A DNA stretch of 64,000 bases from Strongylocentrotus droebachiensis (GCA_035222895.1 JAVYIG010002359.1:186001-250000), one strand, 5' to 3'; numbered from the stretch's first letter, positions 1 through 11,640 are shown. Program-made: numbers and translations. The notes: generated by a model from the letters alone, not told the origin.

Positions 1-816
1 AGAGAAATCGGGATAAAAGTATTAAAACATGAAACAAAAATAAAAAATCAGAATTAAAACATGTACAGTGTAAAGCACTCCTTCATATCTACAACAATAT
101 TTCAATATACAAATCTGCACCGTGTTAATACGACCATTATCATATTAAGTAATGTTAAGTCTTCAAGAAATGTGTCAGATTGAATGTTCCTACATGTATA
201 ACAAGATAAAATAATGGCTTGTTTTGTCTTTCACATACTGGATTCATGTAGATGTAGGACTATTTGAGCTCCATGTACACGCACCAAACGTTCCGCATCT
301 GTTGTGACAGTCTATTTATCCTCCTTATAAAAATAAACAAACTAGCAGTGTTTCAGTATTTTATAGGAAACCAGTATATAGGACGTTAATCTGAATAGGA
401 ACTTCTGTATATTACAAGAGATCCTATTCTTTAGAGAGCATTTTTATCACACTACTAAATGACTATGACAATAACAGCAATTTAAATATAATATAATTTG
501 TAGCCCTTTTACCCTAGTCAGTTTTACCACACTTAGGCCTAAAAAAAAGAAAGATGTTGTATTGCCCTTTTGGTGCCAAAACATGGGTTGGTCGGTCGGT
601 CAGAATTTTTTTCTTCTTCTTTTCTTTTCTCTCTTCGGGCTGATATTTCTCAGTTTTGAATGCTTTAAAACATTTTTTTCTCAAAAAAACAGTTAAAAAA
701 AAACATAAATAAATAAAAAGCTGAATGTAGATTTCAAGATTTTGGATCAGTCTCAAAAGGCAATACAACATTTTTTTTTGTTAGGCCTTATGCTGAATCT
801 GATCGGAATGACTTAC
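1..816. other. Left edge: downstream intron of gene A, no exon seen
   Basis: This is AT-rich sequence inside the presumed third intron of gene A. The only structured item is the MITE at 536-787. I saw no open frame with consensus splice sites. Confidence 0.5.
536..787. mobile_element. Harbinger-like MITE, copy 1 (TTA target duplication)
   Basis: Both ends carry GGCCTAA followed by an A-rich run and then GATGTTGTATTGCCC-type sequence in inverted orientation. Direct TTA copies flank the element at 533-535 and 788-790. A 3-bp TTA/TAA duplication is typical of PIF/Harbinger elements. Internal landmarks, such as 'GGTGCCAAAACATGGGT' and 'GATTTCAAGATTTT', are shared with the copy at 4786-5197. At 252 bp it cannot encode a transposase, so it is non-autonomous. 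Confidence 0.75.
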
Positions 817-941
817 GATTCTGCATATCTCCTGATAATAGGAGGTGGTGTATCTCCTCCCCCTGTGCTGATGGTGACAGCTACTTTACTTCTGGACTTG
901 GTCATCGTCATCCCAGGACCAAGGTCATAGTGTTTCCCATT
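817..941 (-). CDS. Gene A, coding exon 3 (last one inside the window)
   Basis: The acceptor is TTTTTCTAG and the donor is TC|GTAAGT, a near-perfect consensus. The exon starts in phase 0, matching exon 2, and ends two bases into a codon. The peptide begins NGKHYDLGPGMTMTKSRS, continues KVAVTISTGGGDTPPP and ends IIRRYAES. Its Gly/Pro-rich, basic character continues the disordered style of the first two exons. The intron to exon 2 is 530 bp. I see no further convincing exon between here and the left edge, so the gene must continue beyond it. A MITE ends 30 bp downstream, in the next intron. No family is recognised. Confidence 0.75.
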
Positions 942-1249
942 CTAGAAAAACGATAGGTTACAGTGGTGTTGATTATTTATATTTTAAGCTAGATTTTCAA
1001 CATTGATCCATGCTTTTATTTACATGTACACTGTATAGCCAAAACACATAATTACAAGAAAAGAAGGGGGAATGTGAGTAAACTAGTACTGACCAGTTTT
1101 CAAAGATATTCCACTGCCCCCACCAGGATCTTTCTCACCGGCCTAGTTATATTTCTCTCTCCCCTATTATAATTACCTTCCAGTTCTATTTCCCTGGTAC
1201 CCCTCACATCCCCTCCCCCAAGTTACCCGTCCCATTCCCACTATCTCTT

Positions 1250-1283
<34 letters not shown>

Positions 1284-1471
1284 GCTAACGCTTCCACTGC
1301 TATCTCTTTCTTTCTTTCATGTGAGAAAGAACAGGAATACAGAGATGGAAAACAAAGTGATTGGGTTATTTAGAGAAAAGGAAATAAAGAATGAGAGTTA
1401 CAAAATAGAGAGAGAGGGGGAAAGAATAGAGAGTGAAAGCTCCATGTCATATGACCTTTGACCCATCTTAC
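942..1471 (-). other. Gene A intron 2
   Basis: It is flanked by consensus GTAAGA and CTAG splice sites. It holds a pyrimidine-rich low-complexity stretch with a (CT)n run at 1260-1283 and nothing that looks coding. Confidence 0.7.
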
Positions 1472-1655
1472 ATCATCTTGTCTCCCAGCACTACCATACT
1501 TCTTCAATGGCAAGTGATTCTCTAGTGTCTTGCGTGCTGTGGGTTCCGGGGACTCCACCTCGTTGACTCTCCCGCATCTCGGCCTTCCTCCAGGGGGCGC
1601 GCTCTTGGGTGATTCTCCCTCTTCCCATTCTTGAAATTCAGCAGTGGGTGTGGAT
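1472..1655 (-). CDS. Gene A, coding exon 2
   Basis: A TTATCTTAG acceptor opens the exon and a GAT|GTAAGA donor closes it. The 184 bases take up the two-base phase left by exon 1 and end in phase 0, so the frame runs through without a stop. The peptide runs STPTAEFQEWEEGESPK, then a Pro/Gly/Arg-rich stretch, then VNEVESPEPTARKTLENH and LPLKKYGSAGRQDD. It is charged, rich in Glu, Pro, Ser and Lys, and has no hydrophobic core, which suggests a disordered linker. The intron to exon 1 is 1,990 bp and carries only simple repeats, including a (TA)n run. An open frame runs past the donor into the intron, but the consensus splice site and the matching phase of exon 3 favour splicing here. Confidence 0.78.
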
Positions 1656-2969
1656 CTAAGATAAACAAAAGGGGGAAAAGTGTATAAAATTCAAAGTAAC
1701 TCTGTAATCAAAATAGTTAAATGATTGTATGTTTAATGGGTACCGGTAAAAAAAAAAAAAAAAAAATCTAATTCATTTGAAACTTAAACATTATCAATAA
1801 CACAAGAGATAGCACACTGCCAACTTTCACAAGTTATTATCTTGTAAAGAATTTTGTTTTAACAAAAGTGAATATGGCAAAATCTAAATACTTTGCACAA
1901 TATACAGTAGATCACAGCTTGAATTACATATCGGCAGTTGATGCTGAGAATATCTCATTACTTATAATATGTATCATCTTGTATTGGACTCATTCAATAG
2001 GAATTTGTCAATAATGATTATTTGGTTTGGGGATCAATGGTCTTTATAAATGTGGTAGCCATCTTGCAAAAATATTCTTTTGGAGAAAGAAAAAAACAAC
2101 TTCTTCTTTATTATGAGAGTAACGTAAGAATAAATAATTGAATTGGAAATTAACTCATCATCATATTCAGTAGGAAAACATAGCTGTGTAAACCAAGCAT
2201 CTACTACAGTATGCCAATGATTAAGAGTTCATCATTTAAGAATAGACTACTCCCTAATACTCAAAGGGCACCCAGTAGGTCCAGTGGGTCCAGTGGGTCG
2301 ATATTACATGTTGATCGCTTTTCAGCTGACTTGTATTCTAATACACCGGCTTATAGAGAGCCCTCAACAACATAATAAACACATGCTCTTCAGAATTCAA
2401 TAGTGTCTTGTTAAACAAAAGAGATGACAAACAAAAAGGGCCTTCAGTTCAGTACCCCTTTCTTTTGTTGGCGACATATTGTAGCCCTGAACAAGGGAGA
2501 CTTGCAGCTTTGCCTATAACACTTGAAAAGGAAGATCTCAACTTATTGTATTTGTGTATGCATGCAAATGGGGTAATGTACACAATACACTGGTAATACA
2601 TAATGTATAGCTCATCTGAGACATTCTATTTAAATATAATGATCAGACATTTGCTCCAGCGACCATTGCTCCAGGCTGTATTTGTCAAAGGTACAGGTTT
2701 AGGATTATGATTGCAATTGCATTGGGCTTTAAGTTAGGACACAGGGTAAGGGATATGAATGGTATTTGGTGATTTTGGTCCAGGGTTAAAGTGAGGAACT
2801 TAGTTGGTGAAGGAAATTGACCACAGATATTAAAGACCTTGAATGTCATACTACCACACGCACATATGTACACACCTTGTGCACGAGTACATTAAAAATT
2901 GAATGGCAAAATTCTTTAAAAAATCATTAAAAAAAATTTTTTTTTGTAAAGGCACCATCCTGTCAGATT

Positions 2970-3016
<47 letters not shown>

Positions 3017-3645
3017 TTAAAGATTTTAGTTCTCTGTAATTAGGCAAAAAATTAAAATAAAATGAGCAACCAATTTTTTCAAACATTTTGAATGTACATT
3101 GGATATTAATCAATTTACAAACTGTATATAAAATGCGAGTCAAATTATTGTAATTTGTACTTTGGCGCATTGTTTTCAATTCAATTCAATTAATCAAAGG
3201 TTCATCATGTAAAGATTACAAACAAACAAAAAATAGAGATAAAATTCATTGTGGACAAATAGCTGATTTCCAAAGATATCACATCCAAATAATATGGCTG
3301 ACATTTACCCCCATAAAATACAGCACATCAGCTGGCTGTCTAATAAAACTGCATTTAAACTATCATGGTAGCTCAGGACAACCATAATAAATAATAATAA
3401 TAATACATATGATTTATAAGGCGCCAAATCCACTTGTGCAAAGGATGAAATACATACATACGTGATACATTTATACAAAGTGCGATAGGAAAGGTACAGA
3501 CATGAAAGGTTATGGTAATCAATTATAAGCTAAATTAAACAGATATTTCTATATTATTCAGCACTTACAGTGTACGTTGTATTCTTAGGGAAAAGCAAAT
3601 TACAAATTAAATCATCATTCTCATTATCTTCATTATTATCATTAC
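1656..3645 (-). other. Gene A intron 1
   Basis: This 1.99-kb intron contains a poly-A run near 1748, a (TA)n microsatellite at 2972-3009, a short GGTCCAGTG tandem near 2277, and a stretch near 2650-2820 with the dispersed motif family 'TTTGCTCCAGCGACCATTGC' and GGTTAGG-like text also seen near 52.98 and 53.05 kb. A SINE-like (ATT)n tail reading toward the minus strand lies at 3388-3425. No extra exon is supported. Confidence 0.6.
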
Positions 3646-3818
3646 CTTGGTCTTGACTTTTCCTTTGTAGCAGCCTTCCCCGCTTTCTTTTTATTAATGA
3701 TCGTCAAGCCACTCATCTTGTACTTGTTCGCCTCCATCTGATCCCGGTTCCGCCATTCGCCACCGAGAGAGATCGCCGAACGCGAGGCGTTGGGCGCCGG
3801 CGTATTGAAGTTGCTCAT
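3646..3818 (-). CDS. Gene A, coding exon 1 (start exon) of an unidentified protein
   Basis: The exon encodes 57 residues plus two bases of the next codon, beginning MSNFNTPAPNASRSAISL and ending in the lysine-rich tract KAATKEKSRP. The start is well supported: a TAG lies four codons upstream in the same frame, so no longer N-terminus is possible without another splice. The exon is clearly GC-richer than its surroundings, as expected for coding sequence. It ends at an AG|GTAAT donor, and the split codon (AG + A, arginine) is completed by the next exon. There is no signal peptide and no membrane segment; the N-terminus is polar and basic and looks intracellular and largely disordered. I do not recognise the family and infer no function. 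Together the three exons give about 160 residues, with the C-terminus outside the window. Confidence 0.8.
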
Positions 3819-4785
3819 GATGAGAGTCTATTCTATTCTTTTAAACATTGTACATGTATTATACGGTAGGCAAGATATGTTTTAGAATGTTGTTCATGTT
3901 TGTCCTCATCAAAAAAGATTGCAAAGATGACTTTCAATTGACACAACGTATGTTCAATCACAATATTGCATCATTTAGTCATTTTTTCAATGTTGTTTAC
4001 TGCAACACTTTAGATGTGTCTACAAGACCATCTAGTGGTTATTTATCCCACTATTTCATCTTTGAAACTGCAAGTCTGCTATAAAGGGTGTTTCATCTCC
4101 AGTTAGTTGTTAAATTCTTTCATGTTGTACTGCTTTCTCCTTGGAATTTTAGACATATCTAAGAGTTCTAGAAAATTCACAGTCTTTATAATGTTATACA
4201 GTTGCATTTGAAGGTTGCTTAGAGGTTGGTATGGTACGTCATCTTCACATTTTTACAACTGTGTTGCTGTATTTTCTTCCAATTGATGTAGCAGAGTACT
4301 TGATCAGTGTGGAGTTCTGGAATGAAAAACAAGTAAGATGACTAGATGAGGTTTAGGAAAAAGTTTCAACATAAAAACTAATATCTAGTCAATGCCAAAC
4401 CTTGGAATAAAACCTTCAAAGAGAGTTAACTTGAGTAGAAGCAGAACAAAATATATTACAGGAAAAACTTGATAACAAATTGAATACATTATTTTTCCAA
4501 CAATATGTAAGGGAACTTTGAGCAATTGACAGCACACATAGCAGAATTGCCAGTGAAATTTTCTCCATATTAATTTAATGATCCTCAACTATCAAAATAT
4601 GTTTTTTAATCTAAAAAAAGGAATTAAAAGAAACTTCAAAAATGTCTGCTTTGTTCAACTTATCTGAAACCTTAAATATGTAGCCTACAGTACATGTATA
4701 TTTCTCTGCTTCAAACACACCAAATGTAACTTTGCATGATGGTTAAATTCCGAATTAGGACACAAATGCAACTTGGGCTCACTTA

Positions 4786-5197
4786 GGCCTAAACAAAAGA
4801 GATGTAGTGCCCTTTAGGTGCCAAAACATGGGTCGGTTGGTCGGAAATCAAAATGATAAGAAATTTGGCCCATTCTTCGTAAAGTTACAAGCACTATACA
4901 CAGAAAGATGTATACGGGACTACCCTATATCTCTCACACGACCATGAGAGAAACAAATTTACCAAATATATGAATTAGTAGGCGGTTTCCCGGCAAATTT
5001 TGTATCATCATGTATTAGTCAAAACATATTCTTTCACATGATTGGTAATGAGAGCTTCCATTTCATTTTTTGAAATTGGGGCGTTACCAATACTGGTCTT
5101 TACCTTTAAGAAAATAAAAAAATTAAAAAGCCGACCGTGGATTTCAAGATTTTTGGGTTGATCGCAAAGGGCAATACAACATCTTTTTTTTTAGGCC
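4786..5197. mobile_element. Harbinger-like MITE, copy 2
   Basis: It has the same TIRs and internal landmarks as the element at 536-787, again flanked by TTA on both sides (4783-4785 and 5198-5200). It is 160 bp longer, with extra central sequence absent from copy 1, so one of the two is an internal insertion or deletion derivative. Confidence 0.75.
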
Positions 5198-5676
5198 TTA
5201 ATATAGACCTACATGTACATGTATGAAGGGGTAACCAAAGTTTATATGATATTTTGCCTTGTAAATTATGAAATTACCATATTTTTTATGGATCGCTTTT
5301 TTTTTGATGAACTTTGGTCACCCTACCGTACTAAACAAGACATGATGGGGACCAAATTTCCTGAACCTAAATATCTACACTGTAGTAGTGGAGAGAGCTC
5401 GAGTGTTCATGTACATGTAGCTCACAGAACGGCCAGGGATCGTCACCGACCAAACTGCTAAACAATGTATATTTTTTAATAAAAAATATAAACATGACAG
5501 AAACAAATCAGTGACTAACTGAGAGTTTGAGGATATCTTCTGACTGAGCATGTATATTGTACACTAAATTTTGCGAATTCAACTTAAACTAAAGAAGGGG
5601 AAGAAGGCATTACCGGTATGTGTACGCCAGTATGAAATTCGGCACTATATAGCACAAAAAGGCGCAGCTAAATATA

Positions 5677-8227
5677 CAGTGCGAGTCCAAAAAAAAGGTT
5701 TACACAGGTCTTTAAAAAAATCCTCTTTGAACAGTAAATTATTATCTTGTGAAAGAGTGTTTTATCCCAAATCATTTGGTATTATTTGTGTGTGGTATGT
5801 GTTCACGCTAGGATGAACATGAGACATTGTAGAGAGTGCAAAAATTGATGTGCGCCAGTAATGCTTATGTGATATTTGAATAAAACAATTGGGATGTGGG
5901 TATTATCAATTCGGTCTTTGCAGATTAAAATAACATCCCTAACAAAATTAGAATGCCCCACATATCAAATATCAAAGAAAATTTGTGCGTGTGTGTGTGA
6001 CTTTGCTTCTGCAAAAAGCATATGCAATGCATCTCATTTGATACGTTCAATCCATTCTCTCACCTTAAAAGGGATCGTTGAACAATGTTTAATCTGAGAT
6101 ACACGGTCGTACATGTTACCAGTGTCTGTGATATGGTGTAATATTGAAGCCCTAAAAAAAATCGCCCTTAAAAATGATCAAGAAGTGCCTCAAAAAAGTA
6201 AAAATCTTTGAGTGACCGGTTTTTCCACACTCGTTTTCCCCAATAGACTGTAGTGTTATGAAAACCGTCCAGTGAACGGTTTTCAAAATTTGTAATTCCA
6301 ATCATTAATATCTTGATAATCAGACAGGCGATCGGCTTGTAAAAGGCATGGAGTTCCTGACTGACCTAAAGGTTTATAATTATCATTGCAGCATGAGCTA
6401 AATCAAGGATTATTTCTAAAGGATCAAAGACAAAGTTACCGGATCCCTTTAATACTTTTGTGCAAGTCAATTTTTGCACTCTGAGTAGGGAGGCCAATGC
6501 CCAAATCTAACTTTTTAATTACGAATTTGTTTAAAATAAAACAAAGATTAAAAGAAAGCATTTACTTTCACTAAGAAAACTCACCCATCTGCCGACTCCA
6601 GAAGTTCCATAAAATAGGAGATATCCAGCTTGTAAACACTCCCTTCCTTCTACGCCTTGGCCGTACGCAAGAGCCTTGAAACAGATAAATTCATGTCGCG
6701 AAATTACGTTGATAATTAGACAGGCCCGAGGCAATGGGCGTGTCATTGTCCGGACAAAGTTCATGATGAAGTTTAAAACTTCGCGCGAAAGTGCAATCAC
6801 TCAACAGCGGCTAGCCTTGAATCGGTCGCACACGTACACACCGCGCAGGCAAGCCCCAATGCAGGCTGAAATCCAGCCATCAATGTGCGAACGATTCCAT
6901 CTTCTACTACTACGAGCCGAAGGCGATGGTTCAAAAATGAAGAAGGAATATACAAATTGGCAGCTAAGAAACATATATAATTCATTGATATTTACCTTAG
7001 ATGTGTATTCCAACAATTTGATTTCCTCATGAGTATTCCTTATTATCAACGATCGAGAAGTTACGAGGTCCAATTAACATCCATCTTGCAGCGAACACAG
7101 TAGCATGATCCATGCAACGTACGTCATGTACGTGTACTAATATTTCTCTCACTCTCTCTCTCTCTCTCTCTCCCTTTCGCTATACGTAACATACACACTC
7201 ACTAACCATGTGTCATACAACACACACCTTCAAATCATGGCTTTCATTTCAATTCTCAATTGGAGTATAGACTGCTCACGTAGACTTTTTTTTTTACTGA
7301 AATATTTTTTTTAACACTTCTCATACATTATACTGCACGACACTCGTATCTAGTGCTGTGAGAATAAGGTACTAGGGTCTATAAATAAGACTACGCTTTG
7401 CGCACGATCTGACCGGAGCTCAGTGGAGCTCAGACATATGTCGCAATACCCTTTATTTTTGGCGCGAACAATGACGTCACTGTTCACAGTTTTTCTTCTC
7501 ATTTTGAGATGGATGTAGCTATAGGGCTCAAACCAACGCAAGATTGACAGAAACATCGTACTCTATCTACTTTCGAATGTTCAGTTTGTAAAAATCTGTA
7601 TTTAAAAAGATATAATCTTTTTTCTTTATATTTTCTAGTTGTTAGAAGTGGCAATTGTGAACATCTGAAATGTTGATCTCTATCAAAAGTTCTTTACTCA
7701 AAACGGATCCCATATTTTTAGTGTCTACCTTCAGCCCATGAGAAGGTTTTTAGTGAGCAAACCTCTACGCCCTCTAGGATTTTCTTAGTCTGGGATGCGC
7801 GTTCGTAAAGTTGTTCTGCTACGAGAATTATTGGACTCAAATACGTCAAAATCTGCAAGATCGTCAACAAATGGTGAAAGACTGTTACAGATCCGTGATT
7901 ATAGGTATGTTGTGAAATGTATGATTGTATTTTCTTTTCTTATTTTCATCAATTTTTTTTTTTACATCATTTTTTTCCCTCTGCTAATTTTTTGAAGTGG
8001 GCGACGAGCGCACAAATCGTAGGCGTAGAAGCCTTACGCCCGGAACAATTACAATGCCTCATGCTCATCCAAAGATTCCAAGCGTGAACACATACCACAC
8101 AAAAATGATACCAAACCATTTGGGATATAACACTCTTTCAAAACATGTATGATAAACTTTTGTTCATAGCTGACTTTTAAAACAAATGACATTTTTCTGA
8201 GTGTAAACTTTTTTTCGACTCACACGG
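5677..8227. mobile_element. 2.55-kb DNA element with long (about 175-bp) terminal inverted repeats
   Basis: The left arm (5677 to about 5840) and the right arm read on the minus strand (8227 back to about 8050) align in the same order. Both begin CMGTGYGAGTC, then have an A-run, then GTTTACAC. Further in, both have GAAAGAGTGTT-TATCCCAAAT and a GTGTGGTATGTGTTCACGCT block. TA flanks both ends (5675-5676 and 8228-8229), as for elements that target TA. The arms have diverged and differ by small indels. No transposase with recognisable catalytic motifs is seen inside, so this is either a non-autonomous element or one that has lost its gene. Insertion as a unit is inferred from the co-linear inverted arms. 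Confidence 0.6.
7144..7173. repeat. (CT)n microsatellite
   Basis: A near-uninterrupted CT run inside the 2.55-kb element. Confidence 0.85.
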
Positions 8228-8504
8228 TATACCGTATAGCACTACCCGCCGGAAGAACGAGGCTCTCGCTCGCCTTTACGCTGGCCGCCGCGCCCCACTG
8301 CTTTCATGGTACACTATGGACATCCACTGCGAACTCTGCACTACAATAAACCTCAATCAAAGCACGTAGCCGCTGCCAAGATTATGTTTTTAATTTTAGT
8401 GCGTCGAATCAATTTGAACTTTGATTCACTCTATACATGTGACTTAAAATTAAGGGTATTTTGTACGCTGCAATAATAAATAGAAGCAGTTTGAGAGAAC
8501 TTAC

Positions 8505-8539
8505 TTCCATAGAAACGACGGCCGTCTTTCCGTTGCCAT
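8505..8539 (-). CDS. Candidate short first coding exon (weak)
   Basis: On the minus strand an ATG opens MATERRPSFLW and the exon ends at AA|GTAAGT, a perfect donor. The surrounding 200 bp is rich in CG dinucleotides and GGC/GCC triplets, unlike the AT-rich neighbourhood, which fits a promoter or first exon. No second exon could be located with confidence; it could also be a 5'-leader exon spliced toward gene A. This rests on one splice site and composition only. Confidence 0.25.
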
Positions 8540-8639
8540 GTACACGAACGTGTTTTAATGAGCCGCCATGATGAATAGTTGAATAAAGCGCGGCGGCGGC
8601 CGTACTACGTTTAAAAAAAAGGAGGATGCGTGGAGCGAG

Positions 8640-9130
8640 AAAGCGAAAGGTAGTAGGGTTGGAGGTGGTGGTGGTGGACTGGTGTGGTGGTGGTGGTGGT
8701 GGTGGTGGTGGTGGTGGAGGTGGTGGTGGTGGGAATGGTGATGGTGGTAGATGTGGTGGTTTGGGATGTTGTGTTTGTAGTTGTAGGATGACATTTTCAT
8801 TCATGGGTGAAATCGCCACTCCACTATAGCTGGGATTTTGTGAATGGTGGTGGCGGTGGAGATGGTGATGGTGGACGGAAGGAACAGTGGTTGGTAGTGG
8901 TGGTGGTGGTGGTGGTTTGGGATGTTGTGTTTGTAGTTGTAGGATGACATTTTATTCATGGGTGAAGAAAATCGCGACTCCACTATCTGACTATAGCTGT
9001 AGGATTTGGTGCCGACTATAGTAGTAGTAGTAGTGGTGGTGGTGGAGGTGGTGATGGTGGCCTGAAGCGACAGTGGTAGTGGTGGTTTGGAATGATGTTG
9101 TGTTTGTAGTTGTAGGATGACATTTACATT
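8640..9130. repeat. (GGT)n-rich tandem block, three diverged copies of a 156-170 bp unit
   Basis: Each unit has a variable GGT/GGA triplet tract followed by a constant module, 'TTGGGATGTTGTGTTTGTAG' then TTGTAGGATGACATT. The module starts at 8761, 8917 and 9087. The constant module between pure triplet runs shows segmental tandem duplication on top of replication slippage. Long Gly- or His-rich open frames across it are artefacts of the triplet repeat. Confidence 0.85.
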
Positions 9131-9205
9131 CATGGGTTAAAAATCGCGACTAGCCGTAGGATTTATATAGTGGATTCATATATAAAGCATTACCATTTAT
9201 TTTCA

Positions 9206-9466
9206 GTGCAGAATGACAGGATTATCATTGTCAGAATTTCTTAAGTTTTGAGGTCATGAAGAAAAAAAAAGAAAAAAAATCCACTATTTGAGGAAATAAT
9301 GATAGTTTCCTCCCCCCCCCCCCCCTCCCCCCCCCCCCCCCTGCAGAATGACAGGATTATCATAGTCAGAATTACTTGAGTTTTGAGGTCATGAAGAAAA
9401 AAAGAAGAAAAAATCCACTATTTGAGGAAAGAATGATAGTTTCCTCCCCTCCCCCCCCCCCCCCCA
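9206..9466. repeat. Two tandem copies of a ~135-bp unit ending in poly-C
   Basis: 'GCAGAATGACAGGATTATCA' starts both units (about 9207 and 9343). Both continue through GAGGTCATGAAGAAAAA and a TCCACTATTTGAGGAAA box and end in a long C tract (9311-9341 and 9446-9465). Confidence 0.85.
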
Positions 9467-10274
9467 GCAAAATGTAACACTACCTAATGGAGCAAACATT
9501 TGTATATAACATATTCAAAATGTTCTGTCAATACTTCACTTTAAATAATTCTAGTAATTGAGTCAGTGACCCCTGGCAGTATAGCTTCGAAAGAAGAAGT
9601 TTAATCATCTAAAACAATGATCGAGTTGCACTACCTTTAGTTTAGGGCTACTCATAATATCCCGAATTGGACACGCTTAAAAGACACTCACGATTTCAAG
9701 GGACCCTTGTTAATGATACCTGAAATATATCCATGAATTTCAATTCGAAACAACCCTAATTTTCACCAGACCGATACTCCCAGCTTATCTCAATAGTTGA
9801 GCTCATGCATGAGGATTTGACAGAGATCTAGCGCCATCTACGAGAATATGGCACGAACGTAACTATACACATTTCTAATTCATTATAGCGTCTCTAAAAT
9901 AATATTTGTATTCTATTCTTAGTTTTCATTGTCCGATATTCTGCTAGCACGACTGTGTTAAAATTTCCGAATACATATTCTTTATCCTATGTTATATTTT
10001 TTTTAAAGAACTCATACGCATTTTGTTTAATTGGATTACTCCTAGATTCTCAATTTACAAACATGGAATCAGGTTGTAACAAATAATTTATTCATCATAG
10101 AGAACGTTCTATACTCTTGTAAATTTGTAAAGGAAGGGAGGAGCGGGTATTGATCGGATTTGGAAAGAGGTAGAGTGCGAAAATTGAGGGGAAGGAGCGA
10201 AGGGGGGAACAGTGATAGAAAGATAGAAGAGATATATGTATATAATGAGGAAAAAGAGGCAAGGGGGTGAATGA

Positions 10275-10328
10275 TTGAGGGAGAGAGAGAGAGAGAGAGA
10301 GATAGAGTGGGGGGGGGGGGGGGGGGGG
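10275..10328. repeat. (GA)n and poly-G tract
   Basis: A GAGA run is followed directly by about 23 G residues, interrupted once further on. This is low complexity and likely to be variable in length. Confidence 0.85.
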
Positions 10329-10494
10329 AGGGGGAGAGAGAGACAGACAGACAGATGGGCGGACGTATATATAGTAGTAAGAGGACAATTATTAGTAGTA
10401 TATCTATACCACTTTTACTGTTATCGGTCACCCCTTTCGTGCTTCCGTTTTCCCATCGCCTGTCAGAGGTGACCAATAACAGTAATAATAGTGA

Positions 10495-10508
10495 TACTAC
10501 TCTTATTT

Positions 10509-10557
<49 letters not shown>

Positions 10558-10566
10558 TACTACTCT

Positions 10567-10619
<53 letters not shown>

Positions 10620-10620
10620 T

Positions 10621-10651
<31 letters not shown>

Positions 10652-10652
10652 G
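10495..10652. repeat. (TAC)n microsatellite
   Basis: About 50 TAC/ACT triplets with only a few CTT and TTC interruptions. They give stop-free poly-Thr, poly-Leu, poly-Val and poly-Ser frames on both strands that are not genes. Confidence 0.9.
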
Positions 10653-11204
10653 CCACTACCGCTAGCAGTAAAGGAGTAAAGATGGATTGTATTTTTAACC
10701 CAAAAGAACACAACAATAATAAAAACCTGAATTAAATTACATATATAATTCCATTCAAAGAAAAGGAAAGTTTACAGGAATTAAATTTTCTAAACATCGC
10801 GCTTGCCAACTATATTTATCAATGGTGGTTTTTATATTAGCGATACGTGCACTATCGTGGAAATATTGTGAGAGGATGGGAAAGCGTGTGTGTTTTTTGT
10901 TATAGGGGTGAGAAGACATGAGCCCTTGACTGCTGGTGTACTGATGGGGGGGGGGGGGTGCAATTTCTTATTCAATACCAGTGATTTATAAATGTTGCCG
11001 AAATGACATGATTTCCGGCATTTTTTCTCAATTTTAGAGTAAGTCATACCTTTTTAATGCGTTTGTTGGAAAATTAGAAATTCCCAAATTTACATTCGGG
11101 CGAAATATAATAATGCTTATTTAGAAACCTTTAAGTCAGGGACTGCAGAACGGCTGGGCTCGGGGGTCAAGCCCACCACCCCCCCCCCCCCCTTTCGCTT
11201 TTTG

Positions 11205-11640
11205 AAAAAGTATGTTACAGAGGGGAAAAAGAAAGAGAGAGAGAACAAAATAAGTGACCTGCCAATGTCACAAATGAGGTATCAAAACATGCTCATCTGA
11301 CCGTAATTCAATGCCTAAAGCCCAAGAGCTTACGGGTGCTCCGCCCCTGGACCCCTTCAAGGGCCCTAAGGCGGGCCCCTGGATGCTCATCTGACCGTAA
11401 TTAAATACCTCAAACCCCTGGACCCCCAAAAAGTATGCTACGGAGGAAAGAAAGAAAGAGTGAGAGAAAAAAATAAGTGACCTGCCAATGTCACAAATGT
11501 GGTATCAAAATATGCTCATCTGACCGTAATTTAATGCCTAAAACACCAGAGCTTACGCGGGCTCCGCCCCTGGACCCCACCAAGGGCCCTGAGGCGGGCC
11601 CCTGGATGCTCAGCTGACTTCAGGGGGTTCTGCCCCCTGG
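11205..11640. repeat. Tandem duplication, two copies with a 223-bp period
   Basis: AGTATGYTACRGAGG and GTGACCTGCCAATGTCACAA recur at exactly 223 bp spacing (11209 and 11432; 11254 and 11477). Both copies continue through CTCATCTGACCGTAATT and the GC-rich box CTCCGCCCCTGGACCCC. A third, partial and more diverged, run of CCCCTGGAC boxes extends to about 11740. Confidence 0.85.

Noticed and set aside
8409-8829. Pro/His/Gly-rich frames across the GGT tract
   Set aside because: They arise from the trinucleotide repeat. Only the short unique part near 8.5 kb was kept, as a weak exon candidate.
10069-10735. Long open frames (up to 215 codons) around the TAC repeat
   Set aside because: Triplet repeats lack stops in all frames; the peptides are homopolymers with no coding features.
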